From Ruminococcus flavefaciens MA2007 (GTDB taxonomy: Bacteria > Bacillota > Clostridia > Oscillospirales > Ruminococcaceae): a stretch of DNA of 64,000 nt. Made by a program: the position numbers and the translations under genes. The stretch's first letter is position 1. Each line of letters begins with the position of its first letter. Positions 1 to 7,484 of this stretch are shown one piece after another. Below the pieces are notes generated by a model, which was not told the DNA's origin, searched no databases, and saw only the letters and a program-made list of their open reading frames with translations. Where the stretch lies: assembly GCF_000621845.1 (NCBI RefSeq), contig NZ_JHXF01000007.1:1-64000 (forward strand), given 5' to 3'.

Positions 1-265
1 GGTCTTTTGCGAAAAAACCGAGTGCATCCTTGAGAATATCATTTGCTTTGCGAAGCTCGGCATTTTCACGCTCAAGCTCCGTAATACGCAGTTTTGCTTC
101 ATCGTCGGTCATCTGATACTTTTTAGCTTTGGCAGCGGCATTTCGCTTTGTACGCCAGTCTGATAGTGTGTAATACTGGATACCTAACTGCTGAGCAGCC
201 TTTTTCAGTCCAATCTCATCCGAGAGCTTTAATGCTTCTTCTTTGAATTCTTTACTGTACTTCAT
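1..265 (-). CDS. IS3-family transposase OrfA (partial)
   Basis: The reading frame starts at an ATG at 263-265 and runs off the left edge of the window after 88 codons. It has an N-terminal helix-turn-helix (MKYSKEFKEEALKLSDEIGL...) followed by a Leu/Glu heptad stretch (ITELERENAELRKANDILK), the usual build of IS3/IS150-type OrfA: DNA binding plus a leucine zipper for OrfA/OrfAB association. The integrase-domain OrfB lies outside the window, so completeness cannot be judged. The A/T-rich end sequence at about 290-335 probably includes the element's terminal inverted repeat. Confidence 0.85.
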   Translation of the reverse strand, partial: MKYSKEFKEEALKLSDEIGLKKAAQQLGIQYYTLSDWRTKRNAAAKAKKYQMTDDEAKLRITELERENAELRKANDILKDALGFFAKD

Positions 266-315
266 AGTCGTTTTCCTTTTCCGGTTTTGTTATTTATATT
301 CTACCAGATTTTTGG

Positions 316-582
316 GTGTTTGTCGACTGCTCTTTCAGTATAACACTTCAAAAGATGCCGCATTCCAGATTTCTGATCCAAAATGACCGCTTTACTTTTG
401 ACGAGATCGTCAATGCCTCTGTCCTCCCGTCATTCAGCACAGATACTGCAAATGAGTTTTTCGGGAACAGTTCAGACCGCATTCAAGTCCCCATTACAGA
501 CGAAGAGGCTGAGGTGAGATATTTCCTTGTCTGTCTGAAGGAGAATGATAAACAGTTCGGACAGCTGTTTGAAGTATTATAA
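316..582 (+). pseudogene. Gene remnant next to IS3 end
   Basis: An 88-codon frame opens with GTG inside the presumed IS end and has no ribosome binding site, so the first ~14 codons are probably IS sequence. The rest (LIQNDRFTFDEIVNASVLPS... to ...NDKQFGQLFEVL) has a normal amino-acid mix and looks like the C-terminal tail of a gene cut by the insertion sequence. I do not recognise the family. It lies just outside the left direct repeat of the putative island. Confidence 0.4.
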
Positions 583-710
583 TAGCTAAGTTTTTACTTT
601 TGTATGAAAGCTCTATCTATTCACTTTTCAATACTGATCATCACGCCCGTTTTGAATCGGAACTCCAGATAGTAAAAGTGGAAACTATAGATTTATTACT
701 GATAAGAACA

Positions 711-732
711 CCAGCCCCCTTGCGGGAGCTGG
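711..732 (-). terminator. Hairpin near left island end
   Basis: An imperfect stem (CCAGC...GCTGG) with a counterpart at 11882-11901. It belongs to the larger ~220-bp block shared by both island ends. On the minus strand it is followed by a T-rich stretch, so it may act as a terminator. Confidence 0.4.
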
Positions 733-810
733 CTTCTTTCATAACATTATATCGCCTTTTCTTCGTGTGAATTTCGTGTGAATTCGTGTGAAAAATGCCT
801 GTTTTTTCTT

Positions 811-930
811 CACACGAGACTGCAAAAATGCATTTAAAACTGTTTAATACAGGTAAGAGAAAAGCCTGTATTTCGGTGTTTTCCTCGAAATACAGGCTTC
901 TTTAAAAGAGCGGACAGAGAGGTATTCGAA
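811..930. repeat. Left 120-bp direct repeat (attL-like, tRNA-Ser 3' end)
   Basis: This block matches 11980-12099 at a constant offset of 11,169 bp with only four mismatches. Its right end (911-930) is a copy of the last ~20 nt of the tRNA-Ser gene at 12080. Its middle is the tRNA's hairpin terminator (862-875 pairing with 886-899). Just left of it, 763-790 holds three direct copies of a ~10-bp TTCGTGTGAA motif, also seen at 11941-11970, which could be arm-type sites for a tyrosine recombinase. The arrangement is what integration into a tRNA 3' end leaves behind. Confidence 0.75.
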
Positions 931-1078
931 TATTTTTAAAGAACTGTTTTTGCCTATTTATAGCCTTTTATAATTTTCGTGTGGAATAATTGAGTGGAAT
1001 ATAATTATTCAGATTGAAAACAATTTCTGCTTTAGCTGTTCTCTTTCAATTATTGAAGTATTAATAATCCCCGCATGT
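931..1078. other. Intergenic, no gene seen
   Basis: A/T-rich spacer between the left repeat and the end of the dockerin gene. I see no convincing reading frame or strong hairpin here. Confidence 0.5.
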
Positions 1079-3415
1079 TTATTCGCTTTTATCAAGACTG
1101 CTTATGATCTTAAGAAGAAATTTCTGTATTTTTAACGCGTCATTTCCTGTAATGCCTGCTGTTGATGTGTCAACATCTGCATTTATAGAACCCTGATCTG
1201 TAAGATGTCTGCTGTCGGTACCTTTAATACCGTACTTGTTAGGATTTGCGAGAGCCTGCATGATAAGAACAATGTCTGACATATCTATATTGCCGTCACA
1301 GTTTGCATCGCCTTTAGCTGTTGTTTTACTGAGCTTTATAACAAGATCCTGATGTTCACCATATTTTGTGAAAGTAATCTTCGGCTCTTCATATTTATAT
1401 GCATAGCCCTCTGGCAGTTTAGTCAGTTTAAAGCAGTAATCTTCTTTAAGGAATCTCATAGAGTCAAAGTGCATCACAGGTGTATCAGAGGTATTCCAGC
1501 TCAGATATCCATAATTGTACCTTGAATTCATAACAACAGTAACGCCGTCAACAGTTTCTTCTGTTTCTTCATCAACTACCTTGATATCAGCTGTACAGGA
1601 ATTTTTAGAAGTCGGAACTTCTTCGGCAGAGAAATTTATATTCTCATTACATTCACCATTCTTTACTGTAAATATGAATCCATCTTCATAGTATTCAGAA
1701 TACTTTGTGAAATAGCCTTTAATATATGATGGGAAGTGTCCCTGAATTGCCCATTCTATTTCTGTATTAGGCTGTACTATCCTATATTTTGAATCAAGAA
1801 ATGCCTTTAACCTGTATTCTCCGTCTGGAAGCTTGATCTGGTTTAATATGCATGGATATCTGTATCCCTGCATATCAGTAACTTGGATACCTTCCCATCC
1901 GTTGTTGTTAATATCCAACCCATTGCTACTAATAATTCTGTAAGTTTTGCACTGGCATACTACACTTTTCATAGATATTGGATATACAGGATGAACAACT
2001 CTGTCTACACTTCCGCCTTTATAAAATGCAAGCTGAATATCAGAATATCTGTAATAATCATCTGATTCTCCGCTTATACCTAAATAATACTTTGCATCTT
2101 CATCAAATTCAATGTCGTTGATAGTTTTTACAGGTTCTTCTTCAGCATTCCAATTCAGAAGTTCAATTTCTTCTTTACCTACTTTTTTGTATATTCTTGC
2201 TTTTGCACCTTCAACAGGTTTGCGGTCATTGTCCATTATTGCAATTGTAGCAGCACAATGCTTGCCATCTATAGGCACAGGAGCCTCATCAGGAAGAACT
2301 ATCTTAGGCACATCAATATTTTTTTTACGTCTTGCCTCAATAACTATGTTCTTGTGCTGTCCCTTTGAAGAGAAGCTGAAAGTAGTGTTCGGTATGTAAT
2401 AAAGTTCTGACGTATTAACAGGACTAACTACATAATTACCTTTCAAACAAAGTAATTTATCAAATGACATAGGATTAGAGTTGGTGCTGTTCCAGATTAT
2501 AGGAGTGTTCTTGAAAATTTTATCATTTTTAAGTGCAAGTTTGATCCCCTCAATAGGTTCTTTTGTTTCACTATCAACAATAGAAATATCAGCAGAGCAA
2601 GCATCAGCTATATCAGGTTTTTGTTCACAAAAGAAATCCAGAAGGGTATCAGTTTCTCCGTTTACAACATCGAACTCAAATCCCTTTGAAAAATCTCTTT
2701 CAAAGTAATCCATACTTAATTGTTCATGAAATTCGTTCTTAAAATCAATAATAACTGCTGCTGCTTCAGTATTAGGCTGAACAAATCTTAAGTTGTGATT
2801 TGGAATGACATAAGCAGTATAATGGCCGTCGGGAAGCTTTGCTCCGCCTAATCCGCAATATCTTGCCCCGTTTTCATCAACAATATATTGCTCGTCGATA
2901 GTGTATAGACTGTTCAAAAACACAAAATCAAGATAGTAATATGATGTTGCATTTATTTCGATACAGTCAAAAAGGCCTCGCTCTTCACGGTCTGCGCGTT
3001 CTGCATCTCTGCCGCAAAGAATGATATTATCTTTATCTCCTTTTTTATCAAGCATTACAGTTGTTGATTTAGGGAGAACATAATCCTTAGGCACATCATC
3101 AATAACGATCTTATAACTGAAATCTTCGCTGTATTCAAGTCCTTTCAGTTCTTTTGCCCCATCCTGTGTAAGTTCCCATTCATCAATAACAACATCTTCT
3201 TCACCTGACCTTACAAGCTTTGCCTTAATATGGGCATCTTCAGGGATAGGCTCAGAATAAGATGACATCGAGACCGTTACCATACAGGTCTCCGCATCAG
3301 TATCCGAAACAGTTGCGGTTTCAGCCGATACTGTGAATGAACTGCTGTTATATACCGAACAGGTACCTATAACAGCGATTGCAGATAATACTGCGAGCAT
3401 TTTTTTGAATAACAT
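1079..3415 (-). CDS. Secreted dockerin-containing protein with duplicated modules
   Basis: A 778-aa exported protein. The start is the ATG at 3415 because AGGAGG sits 7 nt upstream; an ATG 18 nt further up lies before that site. Residues 1-32 form a signal peptide (MLFKKMLAVLSAIAVIG...). Two ~300-aa halves repeat the same order: a module ending LPDG.Y...VQPNTE, then a CnaB-like beta-sandwich (SADISIVDSETKEPIEG / TADIKVVDEETEETVDG) with a following WN(S/T) motif. Residues 701-778 are a type-I-like dockerin: first calcium loop GDANCDGNIDMSD, second less canonical (INADVDTSTAGITGNDALK). Dockerins bind cohesins, so cellulosome or cell-surface attachment is likely. No catalytic domain is recognised. 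It is a cargo gene of the putative island. Confidence 0.8.
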   Translation of the reverse strand: MLFKKMLAVLSAIAVIGTCSVYNSSSFTVSAETATVSDTDAETCMVTVSMSSYSEPIPEDAHIKAKLVRSGEEDVVIDEWELTQDGAKELKGLEYSEDFSYKIVIDDVPKDYVLPKSTTVMLDKKGDKDNIILCGRDAERADREERGLFDCIEINATSYYYLDFVFLNSLYTIDEQYIVDENGARYCGLGGAKLPDGHYTAYVIPNHNLRFVQPNTEAAAVIIDFKNEFHEQLSMDYFERDFSKGFEFDVVNGETDTLLDFFCEQKPDIADACSADISIVDSETKEPIEGIKLALKNDKIFKNTPIIWNSTNSNPMSFDKLLCLKGNYVVSPVNTSELYYIPNTTFSFSSKGQHKNIVIEARRKKNIDVPKIVLPDEAPVPIDGKHCAATIAIMDNDRKPVEGAKARIYKKVGKEEIELLNWNAEEEPVKTINDIEFDEDAKYYLGISGESDDYYRYSDIQLAFYKGGSVDRVVHPVYPISMKSVVCQCKTYRIISSNGLDINNNGWEGIQVTDMQGYRYPCILNQIKLPDGEYRLKAFLDSKYRIVQPNTEIEWAIQGHFPSYIKGYFTKYSEYYEDGFIFTVKNGECNENINFSAEEVPTSKNSCTADIKVVDEETEETVDGVTVVMNSRYNYGYLSWNTSDTPVMHFDSMRFLKEDYCFKLTKLPEGYAYKYEEPKITFTKYGEHQDLVIKLSKTTAKGDANCDGNIDMSDIVLIMQALANPNKYGIKGTDSRHLTDQGSINADVDTSTAGITGNDALKIQKFLLKIISSLDKSE

Positions 3416-3460
3416 AAATAATCCTCCTATCATGTTAAGGGCTTATACCCTTATCCAAAA

Positions 3461-3489
3461 ATTATATATCAAGACGATAATTTTGTCAA
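3461..3489 (-). promoter_or_regulatory. Consensus sigma-A promoter of dockerin gene
   Basis: On the minus strand TTGACA (3489-3484) and TATAAT (3466-3461) are separated by 17 nt, an exact match to the vegetative consensus. The start point would lie ~40 nt upstream of the ATG at 3415. Confidence 0.75.
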
Positions 3490-3690
3490 TAATTTATCAA
3501 GCATAGTAATATATCTGTATAAATATATTTAAATTGTTTCTATAAAAAATTAATCATATTCGCAAAGATGCTCTTTGTCAGGTGACATTTTGAGTGCATT
3601 GCCGATCATATTTATCGAAAAAACAACCATTATACTTTAACTTTGAATGATAACTTTATTATTAATTAACAGCAGCTCCCTTACTATAAC

Positions 3691-3891
3691 ATGCACGAGG
3701 AAATACTTCTCGCCTACTGTGGATGCTACGGTGTTGACAGCTCGGACGTGGAACTCTTGTTAGAATACGGCTATACATGTGATGAAATTGAAGACATGCT
3801 CACAGATCACAGCCTGCTCCGAGACGCTCTCAAGGATGTAAAGTATATGTGCGGTGAAAGCATATATGAGGAGTACTGTGGAGTGTTCTAA
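3691..3891 (+). CDS. Small acidic hypothetical protein
   Basis: A 66-aa acidic, Cys- and Tyr-containing protein (MHEEILLAYCGCYGVDSSDVE...). The central part (LLEYGYTCDEIEDMLTDHSLL) looks like two short amphipathic helices. There is no strong ribosome binding site, which lowers confidence. It sits 118 bp upstream of the serine recombinase in the same orientation. I do not recognise a named family; an accessory role in a mobile element is inferred from position only. Confidence 0.5.
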   Translation: MHEEILLAYCGCYGVDSSDVELLLEYGYTCDEIEDMLTDHSLLRDALKDVKYMCGESIYEEYCGVF

Positions 3892-3936
3892 AAAGTGTAC
3901 TTTATGGGACATTCAAAAAACGGCTAAAAAAACGTT

Positions 3937-3992
3937 CCAAAAAGTGGTGTTTTGACTTTTGAGACGTTCCGAAAGTCGCCACCACTTTTTGG
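3937..3992. repeat. Inverted repeat upstream of recombinase
   Basis: CCAAAAAGTGGTG (3937-3949) pairs with CACCACTTTTTGG (3980-3992), with an inner GACTTT/AAAGTC pair (3954-3959, 3972-3977). It lies immediately upstream of the recombinase start and may be an operator, a recombination (res-like) site or an mRNA hairpin. Confidence 0.6.
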
Positions 3993-4009
3993 GACAGATT
4001 GGAGGTAAA

Positions 4010-4609
4010 ATGGATAACCGTGTATATGGGTATGCTCGCGTTTCTACGCGGGAACAAAACGAGGACAGGCAGATCGAAGCACTTACGAAGTTCGGGGTAC
4101 CTGTACAGAACATTATCATCGATAAAGCATCGGGAAAGGACACGGAGCGTGAGGGCTATCAGTATCTCAAACGTCAGATACTCCGTAAGGGAGATACGCT
4201 TGTTATCAAAGAATTGGACAGGCTCAGCCGTAACAAGTCTGACATCAAACGCGAGCTTGAGCAGTTCAAAGAAATGGGAGTTCGGGTAAAGATACTGGAT
4301 ATTCCTACTACACTTACAGACTTTCCGCCGGAGCAGGCTTGGGTACTCGAGATGATAAATGCTATTCTCATAGAGGTTCTTGGAGCTATAGCCGAGAACG
4401 AGCGTAACAAGATACGTGCTCGTCAGCGTGAAGGTATCGAAGCTGCCAAAAAGAAAAACGTCCGCTTCGGGCGCCCTTCAAAACCTCTGCCTGATAACTG
4501 GCGTGAGGTATTGGCAGAAGTCCGTTGCGGAAATAAAAAGCCCGTTGAGGCTATGCGCGAGCTTGGTATCTCAAAGTCATGTTACTACAGGCTATACAAC
4601 AGAATATAG
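4010..4609 (+). CDS. Serine site-specific recombinase (resolvase/invertase type)
   Basis: A 199-aa small serine recombinase. The start is the ATG at 4010, 5 nt after GGAGG; an in-frame upstream ATG at 3959 lies inside the inverted repeat and lacks a ribosome binding site. The N-terminal catalytic domain shows YGYARVSTREQNEDRQ, with the nucleophilic Ser in RVST, and LVIKELDRLSRN. The long E-helix (AILIEVLGAIAENERNKIRARQREGI) and a C-terminal helix-turn-helix (KPVEAMRELGISKSCYYRLYNR) follow. It would cut and rejoin DNA through a Ser-DNA intermediate. It is the only recombinase found in the island; no tyrosine integrase is present, although the tRNA boundary would normally imply one. Confidence 0.9.
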   Translation: MDNRVYGYARVSTREQNEDRQIEALTKFGVPVQNIIIDKASGKDTEREGYQYLKRQILRKGDTLVIKELDRLSRNKSDIKRELEQFKEMGVRVKILDIPTTLTDFPPEQAWVLEMINAILIEVLGAIAENERNKIRARQREGIEAAKKKNVRFGRPSKPLPDNWREVLAEVRCGNKKPVEAMRELGISKSCYYRLYNRI

Positions 4610-4613
4610 ATAA

Positions 4614-4635
4614 GTGCCTCCATTTACGGAGGCAC
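4614..4635. terminator. Hairpin after recombinase
   Basis: GTGCCTCC/GGAGGCAC stem with a 6-nt loop, 4 nt after the recombinase stop and 31 bp before the end of the converging EcfA gene. The T-run is weak on both strands. Confidence 0.5.
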
Positions 4636-4665
4636 AAAATTAAAGAATATGATGACATTTGAAAA

Positions 4666-6168
4666 CTACCTATTCCGCTCCTGAAATGAAAACAATCTGC
4701 CTTTTTTTATCCGAAGTGTGTAATCACAGCATTGTTCAATAAACTCAGGATCGTGCGTTGAAACAAGCACAGTGATGCCTGAATCCGCAAGCTGTCGCAG
4801 AAAATCTCCGACTTTTTCCATATGAGCGTAATCAAGTCCCGATGTCGGCTCATCAAAAAGGAGCAGTTCCGCTCCTGCCGCAATTGCAGATGCTATTGCA
4901 ACACGCTGTTTCTGACCGCCGGATAGTGCCATCGGATGAGTGTTTTTATATTCAATCAGACCGAGCCTATCGAGTATCTCGTGACATCTTTTTTCGTCTT
5001 TATCTTTCATTGAAAGAAGCACTTCTTTTTCCACATTGTCTGTAAAAAGCTGGTGGTTCACGTCCTGCATGACCATGTATGAAAAACCGATGCGCTGACG
5101 CTTTCTGTATTCCTTTCCGCTTGATATGATAACGCCCGTGCAGTCCTTTTCCAGTCCGCATACACAACGAAGAAAAGTGGATTTTCCTGTGCCGTTACTG
5201 CCGATAACAGCAGTTACCTTGCCCTTGGGAAGTATCAGCTCAGGAATACTCAGGCTCAGTGCATCACCGTCTGCGGCTGTAAACTTCTTCTTACACAGGA
5301 GATATGGCTTGTGATGATAGGAAAAATGAAAGTCCTTCAGCAATATCCCGCCTGAGATATCCGCTTGTCTGCACTCTGTATGTTCTTGATCTGAGAGTAA
5401 TTCCAGATAGTGTTCATTGATTCTTGTCGGACGAAGCCCAAGGCATCTGGTTTCTGTTTCTGAAAGCTCTGCAAATTCCTTGCTTGACCACTGAAGGGAA
5501 ATCTTGCCTTTTTCCATATAAATCACACGGTCAACTAAATCTTTCAGATACCAAAGCCTGTGCTCGGAAATGATTATTGTCTTTCCTTGTCTTTTCCAAT
5601 CGCAGACGATGTCATGCAGCATTCCGATTGCTTCCATATCAAGGTTTGATGAAGGTTCGTCAAGCAGTATGATCTCAGGAAGAAGTGCTGCCACCGAAGC
5701 ACAGGCTATCCTTTGCTTTTCGCCGCCGGATAATTCAAATAAGCTTCTGCCGAGAAGTTTGTCAAGCTTCATCTGTTTTGCTATGATCTCTTTCCTTGCG
5801 TTTATTTCTTTGGGATCAAGCCCGATGTTCTCGGGACCGAATACGATCTCTCCGTCGGTATCAACTGAAAAGAACTGACTTCTCGGATTCTGAAAGACAG
5901 TGCCCACAACGCCTGCAAGCTCATAGAGCTGCGTTTGGGCGATGTCAAGCCCGTTAACCGTGACATCACCTGTCATATCGCCGTGATAGTAATGAGGGAT
6001 AAGTCCGTTTAACAGCCGTATCACTGAGGTCTTTCCCGAACCTGATGCACCGCACAAAAGAAGTGTTTCACCCTTTTTTATCGACAAGGAAACGCTGTCA
6101 AGAGAGTTTTCAGCCGCTCCCTTGTACCTATGAGTCACATTGTTTATCTCCGCTATCGTCTGCATCAT
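4666..6168 (-). CDS. ECF transporter ATPase, two ABC domains fused (EcfA-EcfA')
   Basis: A 500-aa cytoplasmic ATPase joining two ABC modules. Module 1 (about 1-240) has Walker A GASGSGKT, signature LSGGEKQR and Walker B ILLDEPSSNLD. Module 2 (about 275-495) has GSNGTGKS, LSGGQKQR and LLFDEPTSGLD. In energy-coupling-factor importers this pair drives the EcfT scaffold and a substrate-specific S component. The gene is the last of the operon; its ATG overlaps the end of ecfT by 4 nt. All catalytic motifs look intact. The substrate cannot be read from this subunit. Confidence 0.92.
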   Translation of the reverse strand: MMQTIAEINNVTHRYKGAAENSLDSVSLSIKKGETLLLCGASGSGKTSVIRLLNGLIPHYYHGDMTGDVTVNGLDIAQTQLYELAGVVGTVFQNPRSQFFSVDTDGEIVFGPENIGLDPKEINARKEIIAKQMKLDKLLGRSLFELSGGEKQRIACASVAALLPEIILLDEPSSNLDMEAIGMLHDIVCDWKRQGKTIIISEHRLWYLKDLVDRVIYMEKGKISLQWSSKEFAELSETETRCLGLRPTRINEHYLELLSDQEHTECRQADISGGILLKDFHFSYHHKPYLLCKKKFTAADGDALSLSIPELILPKGKVTAVIGSNGTGKSTFLRCVCGLEKDCTGVIISSGKEYRKRQRIGFSYMVMQDVNHQLFTDNVEKEVLLSMKDKDEKRCHEILDRLGLIEYKNTHPMALSGGQKQRVAIASAIAAGAELLLFDEPTSGLDYAHMEKVGDFLRQLADSGITVLVSTHDPEFIEQCCDYTLRIKKGRLFSFQERNR

Positions 6169-6866
6169 CTGATATATTTAGAAGCCACGAAAATTGCAAG
6201 AGCTGCAGTGAAGAAAAACATCAACAGATAATCTGCCACGCTCAGTTTCAGCACCTGCACACTGGTTCTTTTCACCTTTCCTCCGAGCCCTCTTGTAACA
6301 GCGGCTGCGGATAATTCATCACCGATATTTACGCATGAAAACAGCAGCGGTATCAGACGATATTCTATCATACCTGCGGCGTTTCCGCCGCCCAACATGA
6401 TACCACGCATTTTCATTGCGTCACGGATAGCGGCGTATTCTTCCTTGATAGTAGGAAAAAAGCGCATGACGACCGCAAGGGAGATAGTTATGCCATCGGG
6501 GATGTGCATTTTTTGCATAGCGCAGACGAATTCGCCGATCTTTGTGGTCCTCACCACATACCACGCAGTTATCATCGCAGGCATGAACTGTACTATTATA
6601 CTGCAATAGCCTACCAGAAAAGCCGACAGAAATCCCTTTGATTGTTCGGAAAGGAACCTGAATGTCAACAGCAATGCTGTCCCATAAAAGATCAGAAATC
6701 GAAACGCAGCCGCATAATGCTTTTCAACGATAAGCAGCAGTATCGGTATCATGGTCATGGTGATCCTGACTGCCCAAAGGAAGGGCGTTGTAGCGCTCAT
6801 CATCACGACTGCCGATACCACAAATATCATGTACAGTTTGGTTCTCGGGTCGAGTTTTAGGCTCAT
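6165..6866 (-). CDS. ECF transporter transmembrane scaffold EcfT
   Basis: A 233-aa integral membrane protein of the CbiQ/EcfT type, starting MSLKLDPRTKLYMIF. It has about five hydrophobic segments, and the cytoplasmic coupling region includes AIRDAMKMRG and an ARG-like motif (AAAVTRGLGGKVKRT), which in this family contacts the ATPases. It overlaps the ATPase gene by 4 nt and the S-component stop by 1 nt (TAATG), a sign of translational coupling. It should link the double ATPase to the MptD-like S component next door. Confidence 0.9.
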   Translation of the reverse strand: MSLKLDPRTKLYMIFVVSAVVMMSATTPFLWAVRITMTMIPILLLIVEKHYAAAFRFLIFYGTALLLTFRFLSEQSKGFLSAFLVGYCSIIVQFMPAMITAWYVVRTTKIGEFVCAMQKMHIPDGITISLAVVMRFFPTIKEEYAAIRDAMKMRGIMLGGGNAAGMIEYRLIPLLFSCVNIGDELSAAAVTRGLGGKVKRTSVQVLKLSVADYLLMFFFTAALAIFVASKYIR

Positions 6867-7456
6867 TATACGATACCTGCTTTCTCAAAATGCTTCTTTA
6901 CAATAGTCTTTCCGATCAATGCTCCAACACAACCAAATACAAAACATAGTACAAGCAATACAGCTATGGTTTTTGAATTAATAGCACGGAACAGGTTGTC
7001 GCAGTATTCAACAGAGTAACCGCCGTCAATAAGGTTCTTTCTGTAGGAATCCGCAGAGACAACCACAGGGAAATAGTTGGCACATATCCACAGACAGAAA
7101 ACACCATAGCTTATGATTGTTTTCTTGAAGCTCTTATAACCGCCCGATTTTGCAATCAGATCTGCTATCACACCTGAGGCAATGATAAGCGGCGCACCTA
7201 GATACCCCATACCTGTTACGAACATGATGATAGCAAGTAGTACGGACATTATGCTCAGCATACCGAATTTCTCTATCTTCGTATAAAACAGCATCATCGG
7301 GATAGAACCGACTAATGGTATCATCACGACATAGGACGCTACGATGTAAGGGTGGATAAATCCCAGTATTCCGCAGGCAAATTCTACAACGAACAAAAGC
7401 GCTGTAAAAATGCCTATTGTGATAAAATCTTTTGCCTGTAATTTCTTATCATTCAT
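6866..7456 (-). CDS. MptD-family (Trep_Strep) ECF transporter S component
   Basis: A 196-aa membrane protein with about six hydrophobic helices, starting MNDKKLQAKDFITIGIFTAL. The N-terminal charged segment followed by IGIFTALLFVVEF and the overall length match the MptD/Trep_Strep group of putative ECF substrate-binding subunits, whose substrate is not established to my knowledge. A good ribosome binding site (AAGGAG) precedes the ATG. It lies between two exporter-type ABC half-transporters and EcfT/EcfA, so it probably sets the specificity of the ECF part of this locus. Confidence 0.8.
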   Translation of the reverse strand: MNDKKLQAKDFITIGIFTALLFVVEFACGILGFIHPYIVASYVVMIPLVGSIPMMLFYTKIEKFGMLSIMSVLLAIIMFVTGMGYLGAPLIIASGVIADLIAKSGGYKSFKKTIISYGVFCLWICANYFPVVVSADSYRKNLIDGGYSVEYCDNLFRAINSKTIAVLLVLCFVFGCVGALIGKTIVKKHFEKAGIV

Positions 7457-7484
7457 TATTAAACTCTCCTTATCGTTTTTGCGG

